From positions 5,838,364 through 5,902,363 of the forward strand of contig CP137675.1 in the NCBI GenBank assembly GCA_037976565.1: a stretch of DNA of 64,000 nucleotides, written 5' to 3'. The notes under the pieces are model-generated. The model saw only the letters and a program-made list of their open reading frames with translations, was not told where the DNA came from and ran no database searches. The position numbers were made by a program, and so were the translations under genes. Positions 34,673-47,182 of the stretch are shown in pieces; position 1 is the first letter of the stretch, and every line of letters starts with the position of its first letter. This DNA is from Mesocentrotus franciscanus. Taxonomy: Eukaryota; Echinodermata; Echinoidea; Camarodonta; Strongylocentrotidae.

Positions 34673-37600
34673 AATGCGAAGCACCCTTGTCCATGTGGCC
34701 TTGGAACGCCCGTATCTGCACCATTTTAATCACGCAACAAACCGCAACTTTAGTTTTCCTATAGTCATACCAAAGGAATTTATCTTGATGAAGCAACAAC
34801 AAAAAGCTTTTAAATTGTCCGATTTTAGCACACACAAAATCTTCGAAGTCTCAAATTTTAAAAAAAATTTCAAACTGAGTACAAAGTGCCAGAGTTTGCA
34901 GACAAATAACACATTTTTGCGATGTCAAAATTACTCGACCGTTTTCACTTGTTAAATTGACAAAATTCTTCCTCGAATTTCGATGACATTTTCAGCATGC
35001 ACAATCTTCAGGTGATCAGCCGTTGGCGTAGATGTAAGGGGCACGGGGTCATATACCCCTTTCCCTTCGAGAGATGCAAACACAAAAAAAGAGGAAGGGA
35101 AAGGGAGAAGGGAGTGAAAAGGATAAAAGAAGAGGCATATACTATCTCCTGCACCCTCCCCATCTGTAGCCTTATAATTCCGAATGTCTTTATCCAATTA
35201 AGACCGGTGCGCCCCCCCCCCACCACAATCGTTTCAGTACCCCCTCAATGGATGGACTCACGCTACGCCAATAATATCCTCACTATAACAACTGTTATCA
35301 CAACAGGATTACAAAAACATATCTTGCTCATTTTAAATTGAAATATTTTCGTGCAGGGATAGATGGCGCCGCATCAAACTCTTGAAGAAAAAAAGGCGAG
35401 AATCATAATAATGCATGTGACAATCATATTTTTATCCATGAATATGGAATGCCAGATGACTGTCGAATTTAAAGACTGCGGTGAAGAATCCACTATAAAA
35501 ACAAACAAAGTGTCACAGACCGCTAAATATTATTTGTTGCTCATCTAGCCATGTATCAAAATTCGTCGTCACGTCGAATTTCGCTACTGATAAATCTGTT
35601 CAATCGCATCTCTAAAATCACCCTTGTCAAACATGCTTGAAGTATTTTCAAGAAAAACAAAACTGTCCGCTAGGATTTGAAATGGAAAGCGAGCAGAGAA
35701 AATCAGATTATGGTTGTCCTGTTTTTAGCTTTCCCATGAAACAAGGATTCACACCTCAAGGATTGTGACTTTTATGTGACTTGTGGACCGCTACAGATCA
35801 AACATCGGTTGCTGATCTTGCCTGCATCCTCCTGTCACTATGTAGTTGATGCGTATAATTGTATCGCGCTTACTCAACTAACAAAAAATTGCATTCCTCT
35901 TTCTCCCCTTTTCTCACTCTCTCCTCCCATGCCTCTGTCTGTTTGTATGTCTGGCATGTCTGTCTCTCCATCCCCCCTCTCTCCCGCTCCCTTCTCTCTT
36001 TCTATTTCTCTGTCTCTGCCTCTCTCCCTCTTTCTGTCTCCCCTTTTCTCTCCCCCTCTTTCCCTCCTGCTTCCCTCGCTCCATTTCCAGCTCTCCCTTC
36101 TCTCCCTTCCTTTCTTTTTCTTTCCATTTCCCTATCACAGAGGATTTTGAATCTCATACAATTATAGAAATGTACCTGTTTTGTATATGTTTTAATAGTG
36201 AAAATATAAGTAGAACATGCGCCCAAGACATGCACTCTGTGCTCGCTTTTCAATTTTTTAAGGGGTTTTCCCCGGAACGAAGTGAATGCACCGAAATTTT
36301 TATGTTATGTTGAAAGAATGATTGTTCGTTACATTTTTTCCTCTATCCAAAAAAAAAATCTTTAATTGTAAAAACCCTTGTTTTCGATTTTTCTGAAACC
36401 ATTGGGATTCTCCGTTTCCCTAAAGTGGATAAAGATTATAACAGTTACAAAGTGGGAATAAAAAAGTAACACAATACGTCAACAGAATAAGAGTCTCCAA
36501 GGAAACAAGTATTATTTTCAACCAACTATTTATACTTACAAAAGTGCAGTTGACCAATGGGGAATACTGCTGAGCAAACACTAATCGATGTGAAATTTCC
36601 TTTTTCTCTTTGAAATATTGCCTTCCAAACGATCTGGAAACTTGATTACATAAGTTTCCTGATCTGCTCATTTCTCTTTTAACTTTTATCATCTTTCATC
36701 TTTGCTGTTTTCTTTTCTTCTTCGCGTGCCAAAATCTTTAGTATGCTTATTCCTCTGTTCTCATTGAAAAAAATTATTTCCCTGAACTTCGCCAAGAGCA
36801 GTATATGCAATTTACAATTCATGACTTCCATCGTACCTAGTTAGCAATGTATAAATGGATTAAATCTAAACGTTTCCATTTTGATGCTTTGGTTGTTATT
36901 ATCTTACACGATAAAAAACAAGACAAAATATTAATGTTTTTCGTCGTTTCGTTGTCGGTGGCTTAAATGTTTTCTCATTATTCATAAGTTAAGAAGGCTC
37001 AGTTACTTTGTAAAATTGCATCTTCCATGCCAATGAGAAATTATACAATATGTGCCCACTCGTAATGCGATAGCTGAACAAATGAAGCCTTTACATGGAG
37101 TCCAATCCGATGGCCTTGGGATAGTAGGAAAAAAATGAATAATCATATTTATACCACATATAGATTATCTAACTTTACACCAATCAGATATATAAACAAC
37201 GGAATGAGTTTTCTTTCGTATAGTTTGAAATGAGACAGACTGATTGAATATGTATTAAAACGTTACAAAAGTTAAAGATAAATACCAACAAGGCAATGCC
37301 GAGAAAATAACATGCATGATTTCCATAAATTCAAGACTATCACATTCCATATTCTGTTGCTTACTCCAGGTGTTGACGTTCCAGTTTCTTCTCATTTATC
37401 ATATGTGAACGAGAAAGCGTTATTTTCAATTTAATAAAATAAATTAGCTCTATGTTTCAGCTTTTCGGACACACGCGGGTAATATAATTTCAGTTAGTCT
37501 ACATGTCACCAGGATCCATTTCAAATTAGACAAGGGAAATGTCGAAAGGAGTGGCTGTCACCTATGTATTGTATGTCTTATGCAATTCGAACCAAATTTG

Positions 37601-39377
37601 TATGATTTGATATGCAGCCTATTTGTATTTCACCGACTTGCAATGTGATTTCCCCAATGATTTCATTTGTATAGAATACTGTCGAGTAATCTAATAACTG
37701 AGAGAGTTTCTATTTCATGTTACTAATATGCTTACCCAATGTAAGATGAGATATTACACAACTCCCTGGGCGCCAGAATTAATTTTTTCGAGCTGGAAAG
37801 TAGCAAAACTGATCGCCTAAAAAATGGGAAAATAATATGTTTTACAGAATTTACATAGTTACAGGTAGTAGAATAGCCATGTGTAAGCAAATTGATATAA
37901 GCTCTCAATCTCGCCCTAAACATTAATTGATTTTAATTTCCATCTAGCCTATCGGTTTGCGCCTGTAATTTTGCACTTGTGATTTAATAATCATACCATT
38001 GGATTTAGTAAATTAAAATGAATGCATAAATTTGAATAAAGTTATGTTATTTTCTCATGATTCCAGAGCAATCTTTTGAACTAAAGAACAGTCAGTCATA
38101 TTTTCATGAATATTAGAGTTTTATTAATCACCGCATAGTAACAGTTCTAGAACAAACAAGACAATCAGATAGGAACATTTTCGCAATGTGGCGGTAGGGA
38201 GGGGGGGGGCGGCGGAATTTTTACAATTTGAATAATGGCAAATTGAGATTGGACACCAAGTTCGTTATCGTCCTGGCAAGAGACAACGCCTTGGGTTTGA
38301 TGAAACGCTAGTCATTCTAGCCTTGAGATGACATTCCACGTTCAACTGATGGATCTCTGTAGCGACTTCGAATATATTGATTTAATGATTCTTCTTAACC
38401 TGTCTTAGAAGTCCTAGGGTCACACCTCTATCACCCTCAGAATTTGCATCGTTGCACATTGTCTAGGCACTAGTAAGAACTATTTCCTTTTGCGTAGTTA
38501 GATGTGCTCGCCCACAATTCCATTAGTGTGATAATTGGGATCCCAGTTGCAGTTATGTTAGGTGTTACATCTTTCGAAAAAACGTCCGTGGGGGAATTGA
38601 TATAACCAGTTTGAGAAAGAATACCTCATAAAGGAGGAGCAGGAACATGTGGCATAAGGGTGATATCACGTGATCATATCATAACCTCGCGACCTACATC
38701 ACCTATGTATGTTGATGGTTAAAGTAGAATCGCGATAAATGTCGTTAAAGAGAGAGAGAGAGAGGGAGAGAGACAGAGACAGAGACAGAGAGAGAAAGAG
38801 AGGGGGGGGGACAAACAGAGAGACAGAGAGTTTTGGTACCCCATAACCCCAACCCCATGCCCAAGTAAGAATTATATCATACATTTAATTTGTTTCTTTT
38901 TCTCATTTTGTTCACAAATTGTGAGGCTATTTAAATGATTTATTACCTGTTGGTCACGGACATAGTCCAAAATGTAATATCTCTTTGTTTATTCCTCATG
39001 CACACTTAATGATTGGACAAAGGGGTAGTAGGGTAAATTGATGTCAGCTAAATTGGCAACTGATGTCTAATGGACTATATATAGGTATCAACTGATTATA
39101 CATCAGCGATTATTGACGTTTGAGTCTCGAACTTTGCATTATCCATGCACCTGCTTTTGTGTCCATAGCCTATAGGCGTTATAGCCACTTTCCGACGATC
39201 ACATACACGGAATTCGATGAAAATTTTATTTTGGCTAGGGGGCTGCAGAACATTTATGCTACATGTATCTTTACTTTCACCTCATATTCGGGGAGCGCAA
39301 TGATCCATTTTGTATTTTGTCATGCTTTGTCTTATTCTTCAAATAAGAAAATTGAACACGCGATAATAATAATAACG
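34673..39377. other. Non-coding sequence with pyrimidine-rich tract
   Basis: No gene recognised. It contains a CT-rich tract (35900-36135), a GA tract (38748-38805), a C run near 35211-35221 and a G run near 38203-38213. Open frames through these are Ser/Leu- or Arg/Glu-rich artefacts. Confidence 0.5.
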
Positions 39378-39690
<313 letters not shown>

Positions 39691-40013
39691 GGGTGGCGAT
39701 TTCTTTCATGGCCGGGGGACGAAATGCGAGGGACGAGGGAGCAGTGGCGTAATGGGAAAAAACCACCACTCTTACATGCTACATGCAGGCCCCGCGTAAC
39801 GTTTTACAAAGTGGGGCTAAAGTATTTACGATCAGATGGAGCAAAGCTAGCGAAGCAAGTGGTGCCCTCCAGAGCCTAAAAGTGTGTCGCAGCCTTAGTC
39901 AGTATTTATTTGCTAAACATTTTTTTGTGTGCACTTCTTCAAATTTTCAGGGGACGATCCCCTAAACAATTGAGAGGACATGTCCCCCCTGTCCCCCGGA
40001 ATCGCCGACCTGT
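39691..40013. other. Unique spacer between two (CTA)n arrays
   Basis: It contains GGGGACGATCCCC and CATGTCCCCCCTGTCCCCC words typical of a dispersed repeat end. No coding signal. Confidence 0.4.
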
Positions 40014-40180
<167 letters not shown>

Positions 40181-40345
40181 GTGGCGTGCGCCTGTAATCC
40201 AGCTAACAGTGGAAGTTACAAACTGATTCAGCCGAGGACGCAGGTTCGAAACTGAATCGCATCTTTCGGATGGTGACGTTAAAGGTCGGTCCCCAGACGT
40301 AAATAATCATATATGATTGATACACGTCTGTAAAAACCCAATACA
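40181..40345 (+). repeat. SINE with 7SL-RNA-like head
   Basis: It begins GTGGCGTGCGCCTGTAATCC followed by AGCTA, close to the 5' domain of signal recognition particle RNA. It then carries a B-box-like GGTTCGAAACT at 40243-40253. The body (TTTCGGATGGTGACGTTAAA, GTCCCCAGACGT) is unrelated to 7SL. It is either a 7SL-derived SINE or a tRNA-headed SINE with chance similarity. It lies between two (CTA)n arrays. Confidence 0.5.
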
Positions 40346-40349
40346 CACA

Positions 40350-40606
<257 letters not shown>

Positions 40607-40789
40607 TGACTTTCCTGCGCACAGGTATGCATATTATCCACTCCCTAGAGAGCATTCCAGCCAGGCGCCATTTTACAGACGCTCACAATGCTGAGCATAC
40701 TACAATGACATTTGCATCCTATCCGATAACATTTAACATTTCGAGGGAAAGAAACAATATACATTATGTAGAATGCCTTGCTTACGGCC

Positions 40790-41655
40790 GGCTCACACTA
40801 TGACGTATAGGGGGTACCGCAAGCTACGTTAAGCTGCGAATTGCAATATTGAATTTCCCGCCAATCATCGTGTGTTGCCTTCAATTGTCGCTGACGAATC
40901 CGCTAGCGACCGCAGACGGCCGAAATTATCAGTCGCGACCGTCGGCAAATTTTCAGCATGTTGAAAATTTTGTGGCGGCAAAATAATTCGTTGTGATACC
41001 GTTCAGATTTCGTTGGAGACCGCAACCCTCATTTCCTTGACGTTTCCAAACCATGCCATTCCGTCTCTAGTCGTTTTGAGGTCGTCACAATTTCGTTGGT
41101 AGTCGTTGTCGTTGTCAACGACCATTGACGGCAAAACAACGGCAAGTGACGTCACATCTCGAACCCTGACGACACATTGCGCGGCAAGTAACGAAATTGT
41201 AACGACCTTGGTTCGACGATGGATTGCGAATTTTGGCCGGAGGGTGACGGTTGATGCCTGTTGATGGCGGGTAGTTTGCGAGTACCTGCGGTGTTGCAAC
41301 GGTGGTCTGCGATGGGTTACGATTTTGCAACGATGGTCCACGATTTTTAAACTTTTAGTGCGATTTTTCGCGTTTTGTGACGTCAGTGACCTACACACAC
41401 ACAGGCTTTGATGTCGGCCGCTGAGTCATGTCATCACCGCCGCGATCCGCTGCCAGCCGTCTGACCGCGTTCCTTGTTGCCGAACTCCGTCGAGACATCG
41501 TCAATCGCCGCCCAGACAACGTCCGATTTTGGTCGCTAGACTCCGTTCCCTGCCGCCGCAGCCATTCGTCCCTTGCCGTCATGTTGTCGCTGAAGGTCGT
41601 TCCAACCCGTCAGCGAATCTTGGTTTTCCCCTTTTGCCGTCGCTTTACAGCGTAA
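40790..41655. repeat. CpG-rich word-repeat region
   Basis: About 860 bp are markedly richer in GC and CpG than their surroundings, made of CGTCG, GCGAC and GTTGCGA words in both orientations. Open frames on both strands carry no motifs. It starts near GGCCGGCTCACACTATGACG and resembles other foldback-like elements here. I could not find matching ends. Confidence 0.4.
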
Positions 41656-41758
41656 CATGATAATAAGAAGTGACAAACAGACGAATTTTTAAATCCCAAT
41701 ATTCCAATTTAAAATATCTAAACTTTCAGTTCCAGCGGTAACAATCTACTACTATCTG

Positions 41759-41995
41759 TAGAGGCGTCGTGGTCTAGTGGATACGACACCGGAATGAGGA
41801 TCACATGTTTGCAAGACATTGCTCTACATTTGCCACTCTCCACCCAGGTGTAGTAAATGGGTACCTGGTAGGAGTTTATTCCCAGAACGCTTTTAGCGCC
41901 TTAGGGCAGTGGGCTGAGGCCAGGGCAATAATACTTACCTTTTGGCTTTAAGCAAATAAGCGGTTTGCAAAGTCTCCTAGATCTTCCTTGGCTTA
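41759..41995 (+). repeat. tRNA-headed SINE, B box lost
   Basis: A box TGGTCTAGTGG (41771-41781). The expected B box is missing, replaced by a jump to the core (CAAGACATTGCTC, CATTTGCCACTCTCCACCC, AAATGGGTACCTGG). A 3' part with AGCGCCTTAGGGCAGTGGGC follows. Confidence 0.75.
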
Positions 41996-44655
41996 GAAAA
42001 ATAGACTTTATTCCTGTTTAGGAAAGGAGTTATTTTTACAAACCCTATTAGCAGTCTTCGTGTAATTTGAGCCTGTTAAGTAAAGTGAGTACCCTAGGTG
42101 TACTTCGAAGAAATCGAACACTCTTAAACCAGAATAAAGTCAAGTACAAGGTTGGAGGTTGGAGCATCGCTATCAAGGAATAATGTCTCATTAAGGCGCA
42201 GGCTGAATACATTACAGTGAACAAACCACATTTTTCCCGCATGACAGGACGTTTTTAACCATCACCCGTCCCCGTTCCCGGTCCGTCACTGAGAAAACAA
42301 ATAATAATGTGTGCATCATTAGAAAATATAAAATAACAGCAACAACCTTTTTTAAAGATACAAATGGTTAAGCATTGAAGAGCAAGGGGAGAGTAATACC
42401 AAGGCGCTTATACACAATACGTGAAACGTATACTTTACTCTCAAGTTGCCTATGCCATTAGTTAAAGCAGGGTGATCTCGACTTTTAAACTTTACATGAG
42501 TAATGCTTTACTTTAAAGTGTACCAATCACCTAACACAATAATTTGTTTAAAAGAAATCATGTGGCATTCTCTGGGCTTACTAATAAGGAGTATGAAGAA
42601 AATAAAGAAGAACATAAACAGGCGACAAGGAACCCAAGTCGGACTTGGGTTCCGTGCGAGCCCTATTCTATGCGAGCGCGTACGGGTGCGTCGAGTTGTC
42701 TACTCACAAGTCATTTTTATGTCAAATGATAGTTTATCTAACTTTGCAAAATCTCTTTAGAAAGTAATATTTGAAACTCAAATGTTGAATATAGTTTTAC
42801 GACATGGAAATACTGGCATACGGAGGGAAAAAAGTGGTGATTGGTAGACTGATAGTTTTTATATAGTTTACCGGCATAAAACCTAAACATGCAGACCGTT
42901 TACAAAAAAATATGTTTATTTATCTGTTCCCTGCTAATTTAGAGATGTATGTATGCAACTAAAACACTCATTTGCGAAAAAAAACGCCCAATCCGATCGA
43001 TGCTTTATGAGGGAAACGTGCCTTTATGTCGTAAAATGGATTTGACCGAAAAATTGCTTTTCATCAGTTTTCGCTTCCAGAATCATCCTTAATCGTAAAT
43101 CGTGAGTCTGAATGGATAAACCTGATGAAAAGATAAGACAGTCTAAGAATTAAGCAGGATGGTGATTCTAGGTGAAACTTTATTGCATCATTTATTGTTT
43201 TCAGGCGTTGACACAAATACATGACTCGCGGCCTAATTCTAGCTATCGTTACATCTCAGAACGTCTGATACACCACAAACAACACTTCTAGTATTCTTAG
43301 TACCAATCGTTTGTTATTTTCGAATTTTCTCGACTCCATCCGGTCCGAGCATCAGAAGTGATTGTGAAATTCGAGGAAATTCTTGAAGCTATGGCGGTCT
43401 TGGAAGGCTTAAGATAAAACAGATCTTTTCCTCTGAGAATAGACTGAACAATGGTAATTTTTAGAGCTCTCCATCTCGTTTTCAAATTCTCGTCACACTG
43501 ACATCTTATCCGCAATATCTTCCGAGGGGTCAATCTCTGAAGGGTGCGCAAACACCTCGTACCTCTAGTCGAAACAACAGCGGAGATATAGAAAAACGCT
43601 CTCGTACAACGAATACCAATGTTAAGCGTTTAGAATTCAGTTTCGTTCCAAATAACATTTCTGTGTAACCAATCTTCTTGTTTAAATGTTTGATACTTAA
43701 AGTGAAACACTGTGGTTGATTAGAGCCATAAAGGAACGACGTTTGAAGAACACAATGGTGTATAAGTAAGAGGGACAAGATTGATGTCATGATGTATTCT
43801 TATAAAGAAAAACAAGTTTGACTTTACTTGCCTGAAACACAAACATTTTTTTTCGGGCTTTGTAGTCGTATCGTTTTCCTTTATATATTGGCATTCATCA
43901 AAAAAGAAGAAAAAAAGTATGCATGAAAATTTGAGGAAAAATCAATGTTCACATTCAATATTAATAATAGGCATTTCATTCCTACCGTGGTAACGAATAA
44001 CTGTATAGATAGCATCTTACTGTCATAGAAGAGTAATTTTGAAGAGAATCCGTAACACTGCGTCACTAACATCCTAAATAGTTTTGGATGTATTCACTAG
44101 CATTCATTCTTACGAAGTTTGAAAGCCCGTTCAAGAGGACTTCCACCCTTCGCCTGTATTAAAACAGCTACATCGATAAGTCCATATATTTTCTAACCTG
44201 CTTTTGATAATATAAGAGCGAGAAACTTTTCCTCTCATAACAACGTACAAATCATACGATGTTTTGAAAGACTTAAATACTTTGTCCATACGGTGTGATG
44301 ATCTGCGTGGCCAATATTTAGAAACTCACCAGTCTGGACATTATGTTGTATTGAGCCTTGGACAAAAAAAACAAAAACACGAGACAGAGCTAAATGCGTC
44401 CCTACTTCTTTACTCAATAGGGAACAAAATAAATCCTGTTTTCGCGTGTTCCAAATCCTAGTCGAACGAAAGCCCCAACGTCATGAACGTAGAGGAGGGA
44501 TTGTTATTCAACCATTTCATGACTACATGTAATATCTTATTAAAGTATTAGGCCCTACAACTTTATGCACAGATCTTTTAATCAGTTGTCTTATTCACCG
44601 ATTCCAAAATTTGAAATGGGATTATATATTGTTTTTTAGAGAAGGCGATGAGCTA
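41996..44655. other. Non-coding sequence
   Basis: No gene or clear repeat seen. The open frames are short and without motifs. Confidence 0.5.
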
Positions 44656-44657
44656 TA

Positions 44658-45195
44658 CAGGGTGTCCCTGAAAAAAGGAAAACTTAAGTTTATCGGTTAA
44701 TTATACTCGAGAATTCCAAAGCATTATTCAATCTATGTATACATCATGAGAAAGCCCATTGTTCTTCATTTATGACACCAAAAACATGATAATTGAATTA
44801 ACGCATGGCGGTTTTCAGATAATTTGAAGCGGGCATATCAGAAACCCAGTTGTCCAAAATATGCGAATGGATGTGTGTGGTTCAGTATGGTTTTTAAAGG
44901 AGTGACAGTTATTTGGGATACTTTTACTTTTACTCTTACGCCATACTCATGATGGATGGATCACGCATTACTAAGCAACCCCAACTTGTAATTGGTAAGG
45001 CTCATTAACACTAATGTCTCTCTCACTTAAGCCTGTCTGAAATCACTCATGCATGAGTAGGTTATCATGTTCTCGATTTCATATGAAAGAAGAGAATATA
45101 ATCTATCCAATGATGTGCACATTAACCAATAAGTAATATGGGATTATTGGTTAATTTATCCATGAATTTGCGTTTCCTTTTCCAGGGACACCCTG
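44658..45195. mobile_element. Mariner-type MITE (TA duplication)
   Basis: The ends CAGGGTGTCCCTG and CAGGGACACCCTG are perfect inverted repeats, extended by GAAAAAAGGAAAA versus TTTCCTTTTCC. TA flanks both sides (44656-44657 and 45196-45197). 538 bp, no transposase. Confidence 0.85.
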
Positions 45196-45197
45196 TA

Positions 45198-46612
45198 TTG
45201 TAAATGTAAGTTATTATCCAACTTAATTTGGCGTTTAGAAATAATCCCTGGAAAAGATAGAGTTGGGGGGGGGGGATATTAAAGTACCTCCTAATAAAAA
45301 ATCTGTCAGTTTTTGAAAACCTTCATTCATGGAGGATAAAACCTTTCTTAAATAATGCCAGCTTTAATAGTTCGGCATGTGGAGTAGAGGTTATTTTAAA
45401 GGTTCGACTTCAATTATTCTTGCTATGTGTGTTTATGAAATGGATTTATTTTAACCGTTAAATGACATGTCGTCTGTTTGGAGCCAGAAGGGCGCTAATT
45501 CACATACTTTCACACAGAGGTAACACCCTTCTGAATCGATGCAGACGATGTTCTTTTTGGTAATAATGCCCGTTGCACACGAGGAATTAGTTTTACATAA
45601 AAAATGTATCACTGGTAATCATTGTCTCCATGGAAACCTACGCTAAACACTTCAGAAAAACAGCAATTATCATCTAGAATCATCATCATTTACGTCTGTT
45701 ATATGTGACGTCTTCCATCATTGTCTAATTGTGGTCTATGCGATCCCAGGACCACTACTTAACAGCCTCAGGAGAGAAACTCCGGATAAAAACATGTATA
45801 TACAAACGACACAAATTTGAGTGGCGTCAAGATTAGGCGCCTGTCGGCATGAAATTGTTAATTCATTTTGTCTTCACTGTATTCTAATGTATAATGTTAT
45901 TTTTGGAAATACAGCAAAAACAATGACACACACAACATCCTAAGTATGTGAGTCTATGGAACATGCGCAACTCTATGCGCGGCCGGAGTTGATTCAAGGT
46001 GTGACACCGGGATGGTGTTAGCTTTACGTAAGCCTATACGTGTTTTAACGCCCTTCGCCTCTAAGCGGACGTCACATCCATGACTCTTTAATTTTGTTGT
46101 TTCTCCATGTTTAGGGTACATGCACGCACGTACCTCACGGCTTTGGGGGACATGATGAATCCAAAGATTAGACCTGTTATTTCGACATATTATTATATTA
46201 ATGTCTCTGTAGTAACAATCATGTGCATGCGTTTTTGTTTCTGATTTCAAAACGGAAGTTGAGCGGTTTTTCGATAAGAGATCGAAGAAATCAACTTCAC
46301 CATAAACGTTTCCAGAAAAATACAGAGAACGCAATCTATGTTCTTTGTTATGATATCTGATTTCAAATTGTTACAAAATGTATTAATTAACCCCGTTGTT
46401 ATTCTGAAATGAAAATATCTGGTTTCTTCTTATATTTGATATTTTTATAGATGACGTATGAGTTCTCTTCTGAGTAAACTTCGCTATCTTGAGGAAATGG
46501 AGGACTGTTTCTTTTCAAGGCTGAGCTGCAATACTCGACACTTCAACCACGTTCGTCGCATGTGAGCATTGTGGATAAACCTGAGAAGAACTGTGATTAA
46601 GCTTAGAGACTC
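45198..46612 (+). other. Upstream region of the receptor gene
   Basis: No coding exon recognised. It presumably holds the promoter and 5' UTR of the receptor gene. I cannot locate a start site. A G run is at 45267-45275. Confidence 0.4.
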
Positions 46613-47182
46613 ATGCCATTGGTCTTGAAGAGTATGCTCGACCTCGCCAGAACTTTGAAATCACCTAAAAGTGCCACCATCATGTCGTCGTTATACATTC
46701 CCGACGTCGGCAGCGACAATGCAAACGTCTCTATGAACTACACACACATGGATTCAGGATCGGCAGAGATCTTCGCCGAGTCTCTCTTTCGCATCCTGAC
46801 CCTCTCCGCCATTTTTCTCATCTCCGTACCTCTCAACATCATCGTCCTCGTCATCGTGTTTCGACGACGTCGTCACAAGTCGCGGGTCAACATCCTGGTC
46901 ATGCATCTAACACTCGCCGACCTCTTCGTCGCCCTTATCAACATCCCAACCGATGTGGTATGGTTCTATACGGTGCGATGGTTGGCCGGGAATGCGATGT
47001 GTAAAATCATCATGTTCATCGAGTCGTTTAATATGTATGGGTCATCGTTTATCCTCATCGTCATCAGTCTCGATCGCTACGCCGCCATTGTGCATCCTCT
47101 TAGTATTCATCAAGCAGACAGACGATGTAAGATCATGGTTCGAGCCGCCTGGGCATGTAGTGCTCTCTGCAGTGTACCACAG
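46613..47182 (+). CDS. GnRH/corazonin-type GPCR, exon 1 (N-terminus to TM4)
   Basis: First of four exons of a rhodopsin-class receptor, 436 residues if the first ATG is used. The ATG at 46682 (residue 24) has a better context (A at -3) and may be the real start. Visible features: N-glycosylation sites N38 and N42, TM1 with N75, TM2 with HLTLAD (D103), extracellular-loop Cys C130, TM3 ending SLDRY (D154-R155-Y156), and TM4 with W180. HLTLADL, TVRWLAGNAMCK and VISLDRYAAIVHPL have the pattern of gonadotropin-releasing-hormone receptors. The exon ends CAG|GTACGT, phase 0, after Q190. The product would sit in the plasma membrane and bind an amidated neuropeptide, with Gq coupling expected from the family. 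Corazonin or AKH receptor is the main alternative. Confidence 0.93.

Noticed and set aside
41003..41655. Opposed open frames of 131 and 75 codons as genes
   Set aside because: Low-complexity CGTCG/GCGAC word sequence on both strands, with no motif or splice structure.
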